A stretch of DNA of 64,000 nucleotides from Amyloporia xantha (Eukaryota; Basidiomycota; Agaricomycetes; Polyporales; Adustoporiaceae): contig JAYKKR010000020.1 in NCBI GenBank assembly GCA_036971615.1, forward strand, positions 496,001-560,000, written 5' to 3'. A model generated the notes under the pieces. The model did not search any database, had not been told where the DNA came from, and saw only the letters and a program-made list of their open reading frames with translations. The position numbers and the translations under genes are program-made. This document shows positions 45,941-58,223 of this stretch, piece by piece. How positions within the stretch are numbered: position 1 is the first letter of the stretch; each line of letters starts with the position of its first letter.

Positions 45941-48900
45941 TCAAAGCGAAGCTAGTACATGTTGAACCCATGGATTGCCTTCGATCTGCGGACGAAACTG
46001 CTCCACACATCTCTTGAGCTCTTTCAGTTGAGTGGTAGAAGAATCTTCCGCATCTTCCATGAGCACGTCGTCATCGTCCTGCCCTGACACGCGTGATGCC
46101 CATGTCCGCAACAAGTCTTCAACGATTTTCGTTCCTTCTTCAACCACTTCTGGAGATAGACTCGGTTCACCGACGCTGTCTTCTGTGAACAGTATTAGTC
46201 AAACTCTCTTTAATTCGAAGTAGAATTGTCTCACCAATGGTGAAGTCTTCCAGTTCGTCAGCCTTGCGTTTTGCAAGCTGAAGAAGTAATGAGTCTAATG
46301 GAGCAGGGGCTGTGGTATAAATACATACCTTGACGACCTTCTCAGGAAAATTCGCCAGCTCTGCAACATGGATACCGAAACTCTGATCGCAGACGCCTAT
46401 CAAAAATTGTAAGAACTACGCCTCTGGCTGCGAATCACGACTTACCAGGTTCCACCTTATACAGCAACGTGATATCGCGCTCTCGATTGCTATCATCGGA
46501 CTTGGATACGTGTGCAACAACGTGCAAATTCTTGACGTGTGGGATCTCTTGGTCCAGCGCAGTGAGCTCGTGGAAGTGAGTGGCGAATAGACAGAAGGCG
46601 TGTATTTCTGATGCAATATGTCTGACGAAAGTAAGCGTTCACGTCTAACGCATACCATGAAGAGGCTCACTCTGAGATTGCCCATGCTAGTCCGAATCCA
46701 TCATAAGTTGATGTTCCTAAAAGGCAATGTAAACACTTGTCATAGTAGCTTTGTAAAGTCGAGCCTACCTCTCCCCAGTTCATCAATGATTATGAGGGAG
46801 TCTTTGGAGGCCGACTGCAAGTATGTGCATATAGTGAGTTGATTACCTCCAAAAAAACCAGTACACCAACCCTAAGAATGGTCGCCGTTTCAAGCATCTC
46901 AGCCATGAAGGTAGAAATACCCTTCAGTTGACTATCTCCTGCACCAACTCGGCAAAGGATCGAATCAAATATGGGTATGCTAGCTTCCGAACAAGGCACG
47001 AAGCTACCCGTCTGCGCCATGAGTGCAATGACACCAGCCTAGAGACGAGGTTGAATACAGAAGATAGCTTAAGAAGCCAAGGCCAAACCTGCCGGATGTA
47101 CGTGCTCTTTCCACCCATGTTCGGACCAGCTTTGAAATGAACAATCAATTAATGACAGCGCCTAGCTCAAAAGTACGGCACTTACTAATGATTTGAAACT
47201 CGCTTTGATCTGTAGAGTATGGTCAAGGTTTACACGCGTGAGCAGCAAGGAGGCACTTACCTTTGATCATCTCCACATCGTTGGGGATAAAGCTCATGTC
47301 ATCTTGAACTTCGAGACATGGATGCCGTGCTTCTCTAAGTATCAAGCTGCCTGAACCTGTAATGGACTTGAGTCCATGCACGAGAAATCGAATGGATGTA
47401 CATACCCATTTCGAGCACCTTCGGTTTCACATAGGCATCCGGAGCGTTGACCGCCACATGGGCGAAACTGAACAAATTGAGTAGGAAGTAGAAACACCCG
47501 GACTGACCTCACCTACCTGACGATAACGTCCAGATGGGCAAGAACATTGTTCCAGGACTCTAAGACAGGCGTATAGGTGGCTGGTACGAGTGAGCATATC
47601 CATTTAAATAAAATACGAGCTTCCTCACAGGCTATGTTGACCACCTCCTTCACCAAACCACTCTGTGTCTTGGAGTACATCTCTGTTGTTTCCTGGTAAT
47701 CGGTCGCGAGTTCCTTTAGTGTCTTTGTCGTGAAGATTTGGCCGCTTTTGAGTGTGACCAGCTCAGTGTACTTTTTATTGTTGTGGACGAGCTTCGAATC
47801 CTATACAGTACCGTCGGTGCATCAATATTTCCACGATGGCATGTTCTATTAATATGACTCACGCTCTTCGTCACCCGGAAACAGTACCCATACGTGGGCG
47901 AGTTCTCCAAGTGCAACTTCTTGTCCAAATCTAAATCTAGATCCCGACCAACCTCCTTATGCTCCTCGTCCAGGCCATCCCGAATATCCTTTAATTTGTC
48001 CGCCAGTGCTTGTAACCGAGAATCATATTCTGGTTTAATTACGAAGTTGTGATTCTCCAGCTCGTCGAGGTCGAGGGTCTGCTGCACCATCTCTGAGTAT
48101 TTTGAGAGGCTACTATTGTATTCCTGGCGTAAGAGGGCGGAGGATTTCAGCTCATGTCACCACCTATATATGAAGACACATGCGCACTCGTAATTTCGAT
48201 AGATATGTCTCATCTATCAGGATCTTGTAGTCTTCTCGAGCGATATTGACGCTCTCGAGGGTGGTAATAAACCCTTCGAGCTGAGGAGCAACATGTGAAT
48301 ATACCTCCTTGATCATGAGACAAGTCAGACGCACCTTCAAGATCGCCTGATAGACACGGACCACGTCCTCCAGAGATGCTACCGACTTCTGGAATCGCTT
48401 GCATATGCGATGCATGTCTGGCATCATTTTGAGGTAGTCATCCTATATCAAACATCAGGTATGTGATGGTAACGACACTAAATAGAGGGGTCGACAATAG
48501 ATTTCTAAGCGACTGACCTGAAGAATCCTACGGGCATTGGCGTCGTCGACAAAGATTTCTACCAGATTTTGTCTCTGATCTTTTCAGTGCAACAAGCATG
48601 GAGTGTCATCACATGAGCATTCATATCTGAGGAAAGATCACTGACGGATCTCATGCAAATTAACCAGAGGCTGCTTCAGCCAGCTACCCAAAAGCCTCGA
48701 ACCCTGGGCAGTCTTGCATTTGTTCAACAGCCCAAACAGGGTGGTGTTTTTGTTGGAGCCCTGTACAGATACATTCAGTCCTTCCGTACAATCTAGACCT
48801 CGAAGAACGCACAACGTTGCCCGGTGCTTCGGTAAGATTTAGGGCACGTAGAGCGCTCGCGTCGAGTTTCATGAACTGAGAGAGATCATGCATGCGGATC

Positions 48901-50143
48901 GTGTATGCACCCTGGTTGGACGGGTCGGAGAGTAAGGAGAGGTAGGAGACCAGTGCTGACAGCGCTGAGGGTGCCACAGGAAGAGACAGCTCGGCTACGA
49001 GAAACAAAGCGAGGTAAAAGCGGCCGCCAGATATAAGCTGAAATTTCAACGAGATAATGGCCAGACCTACGAATGACCAAGGATGCGTCGGCACTCGATG
49101 TCGAAGGTATCGATGCGGGATTTAGGAGTCTGACCATATCATCTTTGATGTTCTTCGCAGTAAATTCGCCTGTATATGCTTGTATCAGAGGCCCTCCAAG
49201 TAGTTGAGAGAGACGTACTAGGTTTACGCTCCGTGATGACAACTCCGCAACGTTCCAGGACCTCCTTCAGCTTCTTCAATTCAAAATCCCGCTCTGTTGT
49301 TCCAGTAGTTGTACCCGTAGGGATGAGTGCTTCCTTTACCGAAAGCTGGATAATCAGTGTCTGTTAAGGCAGTATGCTTAGCACCGCAACAAAGACATAA
49401 TTAACGGCACTAAACAACGCATATACCTCGATATTGGAAAACAAGTCATTGTCAACAAAGTCAGCGACTCCGATCTCCCGTGTGCTGGTATCTGCAAAGG
49501 CAGCACCAATAGTTTTGGTCTTCGCTTTTGAAGACCCTGCGACGGCAGCGGGCGTAGACGTGATCTTGATGGCCATAACAATAGGTGCAGAGACGATGTC
49601 TGTATTGACGAACAGCATGTCCTCAACTGCTTGAAGGTTGCCTGGCGACGCCTTAAGCACAAAATGAACTCGTCAACAATGCGACTGGACGACGCGAGGT
49701 AACGCTAACCTCTTTGTCAAGGCGAAATTTGGTAGCCTTTTTTCCTTGCCCAGCTTCAGGAACCCATATCTCCACCTTCAGCTGTTTGGCTGTTAGTGCC
49801 TCCCTCAGAAATGACCTAGCCAAGCTCTCCGTCATGGTCACGCTCGGGAGACCAGCCTTTCCTCCAGGCCCCAAGTACTTGATGACCGAATTCGTCCTGA
49901 AGACGTGCGTGGCAACATAGTGCGCATCCGGGCCATGTGCAGACCACCAGTCTTGTCGGTAGAAGAGACGAAGGGTGCCAGTCTCAGGAGATTTGGGTGG
50001 CAGCTTCGCGAAGAAGCTTATAAAACCGGGATGGGATGAGTTGTCTGGCGCACAGCGTCAGTCAAGTCCTCCATGACAACGTGAATGGTGCATGTACCAA
50101 TCTCGTGGTCCGCATCCTTCTCTTTCCCGTACATTAACGACAT
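45941..50143 (-). CDS. MSH2: DNA mismatch repair protein MSH2
   Basis: About 24 short exons, from the ATG at 50143 to the stop at 45941; total length is in the usual MSH2 range (somewhat over 900 aa). The N-terminus joins as [20 protein letters not shown] and [19 protein letters not shown] (mismatch-recognition region). The connector/core includes [36 protein letters not shown] and [20 protein letters not shown]. The ATPase has Walker [15 protein letters not shown], Walker [33 protein letters not shown], and the C-terminal [12 protein letters not shown] helix. It forms MutSalpha/MutSbeta with MSH6 or MSH3 in the nucleus. Most introns are 45-75 nt. No missing catalytic residues were seen. Confidence 0.93.
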
Positions 50144-51129
50144 TTTGACGCGTTATTCTGTCCTAGCTAGTTATGGAGTGAATATTCCTGCTCGAAGTAA
50201 CTCAATCATGAGACTATTCACGCACACCTAACACGTAAGAGAGTAATGCTCTTACCGAAGGTGTGTGCCGTTGTATCGTACCCGTTACTGCTCAAGGAAT
50301 TTTTTGGGCCTCTGAAGAATAATGATTGAGCTGGCCAGCGGCGGGCACTCTAAGTAGCCTTTCGAGGGATCGTGTTTGCAAAGACGCGTCTTGGACGCGT
50401 CGCGCTTTCAGTCGCCGCTTGAATCAAACGACCTTTAGGCGCGGAAGCAATTTTGTCTCTTGACTTTTTCTTGCTCTCTACTCTACCGATCCTAACACAA
50501 CATAGTGCCTCCTATACGCCTTGCTTATGTTTGTCTTCGCAATGGTGACTAGGGTTCGTATCATTTCTTGTGCGGCGACGGGTTCCTCTCAGACCGCCCA
50601 TAGACCTCAAGGATTCGACATGCCTGTCAGTATCTTCGCAAGGCTTGCCCTCACAACGAGTTGGCAAGCATGTCGTGTCTTTGTATCATCTTCTAAAATA
50701 TCCTCCGCGATGCATATCTGCGATTTATGACGATCCAGGCTCAGCTGTCGCTGATTCCGCACCTATTGTGTACAGACGCAGTGGCTTTCTCACCGCAGCC
50801 TCTGAAGTGGCTTTACGGTGCAATATTAACGTAGACTTCGTCTTATCTTCCTTTATTACTTCGGCGCCATCTTACATACGGTGCAGGAGTTTGTCACGGA
50901 AGACACAGTTTGTACATATATTCTACATATTTTCATGTAGTCCTACCGCTACTTTCATACCGAACCCTCGTCATTCAATATGATATCGGTGAAATTGCCG
51001 GACAACAGTACGAAGATAACCAGCATATATGTGAGGCGAAAAGGGAAGTATGGTATCAAGAAAGAAAATCCAAACATCAAGCACATCCGGAATCATTCCC
51101 TGAAAACTCTCATCTTGTGGTGACCGCCT
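50144..51129. other. Intergenic, 5' flank of MSH2
   Basis: Plus-strand frames (50521-50730, 50570-50983) have no ATG-led exon structure or domain that I can support. A small spliced gene is possible but not shown. Confidence 0.4.
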
Positions 51130-51662
51130 TTACCGGACGTAGTTACCCCCAGTGGCGCCGTAGTTGGCTGCAGGGGGCGGAGCACCGACCGGTCCTCCGT
51201 AAAGAGGCTCGTAGTGGCCGTTTCCAACATCTGGGTCCGAACACTCAGCCAAACTGCGCATGAAGATGCAGGTAGGTGCGAACTCACATTGGAAGCCGCC
51301 ACGTCCGTAACGCTCTTCAGCCTTCATCTTCTTATAGATGAGCCAGAATGCATGCTATGAACGGCTAAAGTCAGGGCATGTGAGAAGAGTGTCAGACTGA
51401 TAAGACATACGATGTGTCCGGGGAAGTATCCTAGACTATCTGGCGGTCAGCCTCATGGTGAACAGTCTACTGTGCAAAAAGTACGTACATTGTGAGCAGA
51501 ATGTTGATGAGCAAGTCACAGCTACATCCAGAAATGAATGCCACCGCCGCTGGGGGGAACAGAATGGCGACCTAGGGTGCTGGGTTCAGTTCTGCTGTAG
51601 CGGTCCCTATCCACGCTCGAGTCACTGACCAGGATGAGGCAGACGTCCGAGCCGCGAACCAT
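51130..51662 (-). CDS. PMP3: Plasma membrane proteolipid 3 (PMP3/UPF0057)
   Basis: Five tiny exons: 51630-51662, 51489-51571, 51411-51435, 51288-51354 and 51130-51230 (102 aa). The joined protein reads MVRGSDVCLIL, VAILFPPAAVAFISGCSCDL, LINILLTILGYFPGHIHAFW, LIYKKMKAEERYGRGGFQYV, then a Gly/Pro/Tyr-rich tail ending GATGGNYVR. Two hydrophobic helices with the CSCDLLINILLT signature and the GYFPGHIHAFW motif identify the PMP3 family, small plasma membrane proteins that affect membrane potential and cation tolerance. The extended C-terminal tail is usual in basidiomycetes. It is easily missed because no exon exceeds 101 nt. Confidence 0.92.
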
Positions 51663-54193
51663 GATGTATGACTTTGCTCAATAGAATCGTAGAAGTAGTA
51701 CAGAGAGAGAGAGACAATGCCTGAGTCGAAAGTGTGAGGTATGTAGGCAAGAAACGATGTTTGGGCTGAGACCGCTTTATGAGGGCGTTCACAATGGACT
51801 GCGCCCGCATGCGCAGCGGGGCCTGTCAATGGCCTGTCGTGACGTACCTGTCACGTGAAATACCAGCATGGTATTCTCATCCCAATTTTGCGTCTTGTTG
51901 GCCGCTATCCGCTGCGCGACAAACACTAGTGCCTGACCGCAGGCATGGGTAGAGCATTTCGGTATTGATACGTATCCCGATTTTGCAATAGACATATACA
52001 ATGAACTAGTACATACTAGTGGATGAGCAGATGAGAGTACACATCGAGCTGATACTGGATCCGCAGACGACAGGAATGATGAATACAGTGGCCAAGTCAA
52101 CTGGTGTCATACTCATACATAATCATACAGCAATAGCAGAATCAACAGACGTCATGTCACTATGCAGAATGCCTCGGTAACACATCAGAATGGACGCGCA
52201 TCCACATCGACAGCATAGAACGTCGGATCGTATGGAACAGGTGGTGTGTAGTCGTTCATGCCTCGTTCAGCGGTGGTTCTCGATGAAGCGGCTGCGATAT
52301 GGAGAGAAAGCTTGTTAGTGTGAATTCGTGAGGACTGTTCTTATGAATACCTTGCGGCGTGAATATCGTGGCAACAGGCATCGTAAAAGTAATTCGTGCG
52401 CTCTTTATCATGGATTAGCTCATTCCGTCACGGAGAATGCGCAGCACGTACCAGGTCCTGCGGCTGGGAGCGATGAGGTGGTCGTCTACGGTTGCATCGA
52501 CCGAGGGTAGTCGAAAGTATCGCCTTGAGGCCGTCCGCTTTCTTTTATAAGCGTGTTCACTTTGTCTTTGATTGTCCCAAGAGTACATCACTATCGAGCG
52601 TTTTCATCAATTCCAGAATGCCTCCGGAGTCCGTGTAGCTCCAGTCTGCGCATATCGATGATCTAGTGATGCATAGCTCAGTTGTACGTATCGATCAGCC
52701 TTCTTCGTGCAAACCTACCCCTAGACTATAGCAAGTGTCAAAGCAATGGCACTGAACGTTGACCACTAATCATACGCTATCATGAGTGACTAGATGGTGT
52801 ATACCCTCGCGTGAGCACAAGGTCTTGACCACTGTGTGAGAAATCTGGAAGTGCGTCACTACATCTAAAGATAATGGGACGACGGGGTCGATGTGGCGCG
52901 CGTAACTCGCGTGGAGCGCACGTTGGCCGCGTGGCCGCCACGCGATGGCGCAGGTCCTCCCATAGGACGTGCGCGCGCAGCGCGAGAGTTGGCACTGGGC
53001 TCCGCGCAGCGGCAGGGGGGTCCGCGGGGGTCTCCCCCGCGCAAGAATTCAAAGTAACATACAGCATTAGTGGAACGGGCTCAGGTGCAAGGATTCACAA
53101 AAATGTAATATATTTACAGCACAAAAAACAGCATGCCCACTGCATCGGGAACGGGGACCGGCTCAACGGGTGCGGGAGTTAGTCCCGGGTGCAGTGGCTG
53201 CAACGGGAACCAGTGTCGGTATACTTCTCGACGCCTTTCTCGCACATTGATTCAAGATAAACATAATTTATAGTGTTGCTACTGAATCACTCTGAATGGG
53301 AACGACGACGGGCGCTTCGCGCCCCCAGGCCTTTAGTGCTCACTGCTATACTTCCCTGCAATGGGAACGGGTCACGGGCACGAAGTGCCCGTTGGTGGGC
53401 ACACTGGGTTCGTGCCAAAGTGAAGAATCCGAATTTGGCACCTCTGTGGCGAAGCCACAGGTAGTGTCACTAGAAGACACTAGATTATAAATTATTCATA
53501 TTATTTGTATTCCAAACCTTACGTGGCAAAGCCACGGGTAAAGACGCTAGTATGAATAGATTCTAGAAAGACCGGCCATGCGCTTACGTCGAGTACGAGG
53601 TGCCGCAACTTGACTCATGAATCACTACGACATGCATGCTCCTCATGCAATCTTGCAGCACACGGAGTGACTTCTCCGCATCGGAACTATGTGTGCCCAG
53701 AGACACTCATTTTTCTGATGCCGTGCATTCGGAGACTGTTGGTTTGTAGCTGCTGCCGGAGAAGCACCTCTGAATACGTGGAGGCACAGGCGGCCGTATA
53801 CCTGAAGTAATCTAAGTACGCTCCCCTTGCACGCCAGTTGAGCAGGGAGCTTGGAGCACGCTCGTGTACATTCCATTCAGGCCTTGAGGGCTTCATGTCT
53901 TCGAATTAATTTGCATGATGTGAGCACGACTTTTCGGTGATATCAATACATACTATGAGCATACACTTGTCTGAGACTACTCAACTTATGCTGCCCACAC
54001 CAAACAAGCTACTCATACATCGCAGCTAGATACACAGCGATTGCTTCACAAGGCACACACACCTTTCAAGAAAACTCTTCCATACTAATTTCTGGTAAAG
54101 TACCAAGGACTGTTCGACGCGCAGCCAACCTTCGCCTGACAAGCCTAGCGAAAGATGATATAAGCGATATAGCCGTTCGCTGACAAACAAAAC
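51663..54193. other. 2.5-kb intergenic with hairpin-rich GC patch
   Basis: No protein-coding gene supported. The part at 52872-53535 is listed separately because of its dense short palindromes. Confidence 0.45.
52872..53535. repeat. GC-rich cluster of short hairpin palindromes
   Basis: Within about 660 bp there are many short stem-loops: GCGGGGGTCTCCCCCGC near 53024-53040, GGGCGCTTCGCGCCC at 53310-53324, CGGGCACGAAGTGCCCG at 53375-53391, GTGGCGAAGCCAC at 53446-53458, GTGTCACTAGAAGACAC at 53464-53480 and GTGGCAAAGCCAC at 53523-53535. AT-rich sequence separates the later ones. The composition differs sharply from neighbouring DNA. It resembles GC clusters of fungal mitochondrial DNA or a hairpin-type mobile sequence; origin unresolved. 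Confidence 0.6.
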
Positions 54194-55671
54194 CTACCGC
54201 TCAAAGACCACCAGCGGGCTCTCTGTCACCGCTTCCATCCGCTCACCGTCGTGCTGCCGCGCATTGTCTGTGTACGCTTGGATCGGAACCCAGCTGCTCA
54301 GCGGGCTGGTCCCGGGCTCGTATGTAGCCTGCGCGACATATAGCAACATCCCATCAGGCTGTATCTCTACCGGTCTTGCTTGAATTTGGACCAGAGGGGA
54401 CAGTGCGCTGTCAAAGTCCATCGAACCCTCACTGTAGGGAGGAGACAAGGGCATGGAAACAGATACGACGCGCGATGACCGCGTCAGCGGGATAAGGGCG
54501 CTCACGATGTGCTCGAAGGTCGTGGTGGTGTGGTACGGCACCGGCAGGAACGTGTTCGGATACGGGAACTGATACTGTCCCGGCGAATCTGCAGCAGCCA
54601 CGACTGCGGACCCTGGCTGCGACTCCGATGCATCGGGCGGAGGCGGAAACAGCGTGAGCTCGGAAAGCCGCGTGTCTCGCCACCAGAATCTGAAAGGTGT
54701 CTCGCACTCTCCGACGTCCTGCCCCTTCCACTTCAACACGTCCAACACGTGCAGGATCCCGTTATCCTTCCAGTTCTCGTCTAGAATGCAATCCAAGACG
54801 GTCTGCGGGGGAAGTGGGGAGGGGAAGGGATTCATGAGCGGTTTTCCGAGCACGCGGGAGCGAAGAGTCATGTTCGGAGCTGCGTATAGGGATTAGGAAA
54901 TGTTCAGAGCTGAGCTCGGTACGAGACTTACCAAGTCCAGCAAGTCCAGACGCTTGATGGGTTACCGCAAGGCACCGTTTGCCCACGGGCACAGGAGTCA
55001 CAGCCACCCAACCTGTCTCCATGTCCTCAGGAATCCCGTCACGAACAGGGTTCATGTCGTTCATATCGTCGACCATTTCGAGCAACTCTGCATACATGCA
55101 TTTGTCTGCCCACCTGCTCGGTTTCCTCTTGGCTTGGGCCTTCGTCGATGCTGTTGCATCACGCCCCTTGCCCTTACGCTTCTTGCCACGCTTCTTTCCG
55201 TTCGTCTGCATATCGCTCGCGTGGGAGGTAAGTATAGCGGACTCACTAGGGTCGACGGAAACAGTTGTAGGCACACTAGGACCAGGAGCAGAAGGTGGCA
55301 GCATGCCCGCGAATTGTGCCATGCCCTCGCGGACTATGTCCGGTCCGTCCTGCGCGCCATCCTCTTCGTCTGCCTCGTCGTCCGACGGCCCAAGATTAAG
55401 GTCTGCAAAGAAGTCCAGCTGCCGGCTAGAGTCGAAACGTTCTGCACGCCGCTTTCGTCTATAATGTCAACAGAAGTAGAGAAAGCCTGAGCAGAGAGGT
55501 GCTCACACGTTTTTGTTCTTCGAGTGCCTGTCATACAAGGTAGAAGTCAATGGAACGATGTTAGAGTAATCAAGATCCGCGCACCTTAGTTCTACGGTGT
55601 TCTTGAGATGTTAGTGAGTCTCTGAGAACCGCGGGCGGTGCCTTGTAAGATGCTTTCCGATTGTTCGACAT
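54194..55671 (-). CDS. Snurportin-1-like m3G-cap-binding protein
   Basis: Four exons: 55585-55671, 55507-55527 (21 nt), 54932-55451 and 54194-54879 (437 aa). The N-terminus MSNNRKASYKAPPAVLRDSL and EEQKRRRAERFDSSRQLDFF is basic and resembles an importin-beta-binding region. A Lys-rich stretch (GKKRGKKRKGKG) precedes the cap-binding fold: ETGWVAVTPVPVGKRCLAVT, TLRSRVLGKPLMNPFPSPLP, VLDCILDENWKDNGILHVLD and WKGQDVGECETPFRFWWRDT. These match the snurportin pattern (GKRCLVV, LDCI, YVLDVMCW, DCQTDFRFYW). Expected role: nuclear import of trimethylguanosine-capped snRNPs through importin-beta. Acceptor choice for exon 3 (GAAAG/CGG) is by frame. Confidence 0.78.
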
Positions 55672-56010
55672 GGTAGACGCGCGGTTTGGTACTGGAATAA
55701 TAGTGCCAATTTAGGATGCTCTGTAGAAGTACGGTAGATGTTCAATTCCAGACGAGTTTTTTCGGTATTCAAGACCGTGGCATAAGTCAATCAGATCTCC
55801 CGTACAAGGTGCACTTCAACTGGTTGGCGCCGGCAGCTACAGTCGGCGTCCAAGCGCGTGGTGTCACGCAGTGTCACGCGGTCTATCAGTGCGTACTACG
55901 TAGGGCTGTCCATTCCCCAACTTGTACGTCGTCTTCCTCAGGTCTCCATTGTTGCTGTTGCGACCATCACACGCATGAAATAAACACGGCTTAGGTGGAC
56001 TAATTCCAAG
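55672..56010. promoter_or_regulatory. Divergent promoter region
   Basis: 339 bp between the snurportin-like gene (minus) and the GT61 gene (plus); both promoters must lie here. No specific motif assigned. Confidence 0.45.
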
Positions 56011-57849
56011 ATGCCCCCTCTTACCCCAACTGCTCGAGAAGTCGTCCTTCTCGCGGTGCTCTTCGTCGCTCTGCTGGTCTTCACCACATCGCTGCCTCAT
56101 ACTGGGCGGAGTGTCGGTGAATTAGCCAAAGCGTACTCTCAGTCTGGGAAAACTGCTGCTTCGAACGCCGTTGCCGCAACGCTCGAGGCTCAATACACGT
56201 TGCAATCGTTGAATGAGCCCCTGACTTGGGCTCTTGGCGAGGTTCCCCAGACGAAGATTGTTGTTCATGTCCCAGGTAAGCCTAGATATCCTCTTGAATA
56301 CCGCCCATGTCTGCGCAATCCCAGCCGGAAAGTAAATGTTGTTTTGACCGTCAGTCCATGTCACGTGACCCACAACGCTGCAAGCTGCCTTCGGTCCAGT
56401 TGCTGATTGGCAATTATTCAGGATGGACAATCTTTGACAGGCTCTATATGTTGAACGGTACAATATACATTGTGACCGACCAGCCGGAGACAATACCCGA
56501 TCGCTCTCGTATGACATCCACCGCCGTCTTCATCAACAATGGACCTATCGCAGAGGCAGAGCGGATCCCTACTGACAAAGAAATGCGCATCATTGACACT
56601 AACGAGGCAAGGCGTCTTTTCGGACCGGCCGCAGAACGTCTAGATGGAGTTACGGTAAGGAACAGTCCGCGCCGTTACTCAAGTTCTGAGAGCTCACCGC
56701 ATTCCTCCCCAGTGGCTGGCCAACGATCCGAAACAATTGTACGTCTGCTGGTTTCTCCCGATCGTCTTGCGACTGAAATGCCGTCAGCATCACACATTAC
56801 TACCATTGGTCCGCCGAGCTCTTCTTCGGTTTCTGGCGCACGTATTCCTCGCTCGATCCCGGCATCCCTCCCACCGGCGAGACGACACTCCCCTCCCCAC
56901 GCCGGATGATCTTCCCGCATCTGGACGCGAACAACTGGCGCGACTACGCCGAGATGAACCAATGGGTGCTGCGCAGCGCATTCCCGTCCATCTCTATGGA
57001 GTTCATGAACGACTGGAAGGAGCGCGCGGACATGGCGCGCGTGTTCGTATTCGACCGCGTCGTTTTCGCGGACCGCGCCGCCGCGATGCATGGCGCGAAT
57101 TTTCTGCGCACGCAGCGCACGGCTTCGAATCCGTTCGCACTCCCGGGCAGTGTGAACTGGTGGAGCACGATCAGGAATAATGTCGTGGGCTTTGCCGGGC
57201 TCGGGCAGAACGTGGGCGCGGAGTCCGTGCAGGGCGTCGCGAGTACCCCGGTTATCACTTACATCTCGCGACAGGATTGGGGGCGCCGCATGTTGATCCC
57301 GGAACATCACGATCGGCTCGTGCAGGAGCTGTATAACCTACGCGACACCTATGGCTACGAAGTCAATGTCGTTAGCATGGACCGTTTGTCGCGTATCCAG
57401 CAATTCCTACTTTCAGGTCGGACAACGGCACGTGAAATTATTGACCTTGTTGTCATTAAAGCTGTCTGTCTCATTTTCATCTCCGTAGATCATGATGGGT
57501 GTACACGGAAACGGGTTGACCTCTCTGCTGTGGATGCGGCCCACCCCGCGGTCTACTGTCATGGAGTTCTTTTACCCAGAAGGTTTCGCACATGATTACG
57601 AATACACCACTCGGGCTCTGGGCATGGTTCATTATGGGTTCTGGAACGACAGGTGAGTAGCCTGGAACAACATTGTCTTTCACCCCTGGAGGAGACTGAC
57701 CGGCATCGACCAGGTCGTTCACTCAGCCGGACGTCCCGCCAGTCAACTATCCTCCAGGCTTCCAAGGCAATGAGATTCCCATCGACGGCGCCGCGGTAGC
57801 ACGACTGTGCCACCAGCGATTGACGTTGTCGGAAGAGGCAGACGATTAG
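56011..57849 (+). CDS. GT61-family glycosyltransferase, type II membrane
   Basis: Six exons: 56011-56275, 56422-56654, 56713-56738, 56788-57427, 57489-57652 and 57714-57849 (487 aa). A short cytoplasmic N-terminus (MPPLTPTAREV) is followed by a signal anchor (VLLAVLFVALLVFTTSL). The catalytic region shows GWTIFDRLYMLNGTIYIVTD, FITHYYHWSAELFFGFWRTY, TYISRQDWGRRMLIPEHHDR and the family hallmark IMMGVHGNGLTSLLWMRP, followed by STVMEFFYPEGFAHDYEY. GT61 enzymes add xylose or GlcNAc in the ER/Golgi. The intron before IMMGVHGNG appears to use a GC donor (GCACGT) because this restores the family join GRTT/IMMG. The acceptor is unknown. Confidence 0.88.
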
Positions 57850-58223
57850 TACATCGTGCCGGGAGTGCCAGTCGAGATCCCGCGATGCTTCTCTAAAAAT
57901 AAAACTATCGTGTATTGATCTTGCTGCCCTACTAATTTATTATAATGGATGGACAGACACTGCTATTGTGTACAATGCATTACCCTTCGCTTGGTAGATA
58001 TACTCATGCAATGATCAAATGCTGAGACACTGTCGTGAGGTGATGCATTCGAGCTGGCAGCACGTGCCTGGTGTGCTAATGCGCGTCGAAAGTGATCGAG
58101 ACGAATCACGATCGTCGATCACGAGGTAGCAATATTCTCTGTCTGTTCCTTCCAACCGCGCACGTCCTCCTCATAGCCGGCTGCCTCTCCTTCTCCTCAT
58201 CAATATACAAGAATCAAAAGAAC
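57850..58223. other. Intergenic, 3' flank of GT61 and promoter of methyltransferase
   Basis: 374 bp, AT-rich at the left with a possible polyadenylation signal AATAAAACT near 57899. No gene seen. Confidence 0.45.

Noticed and set aside
50521..50983. Possible small spliced plus-strand gene upstream of MSH2
   Set aside because: No ATG-led first exon could be joined to a sensible frame.
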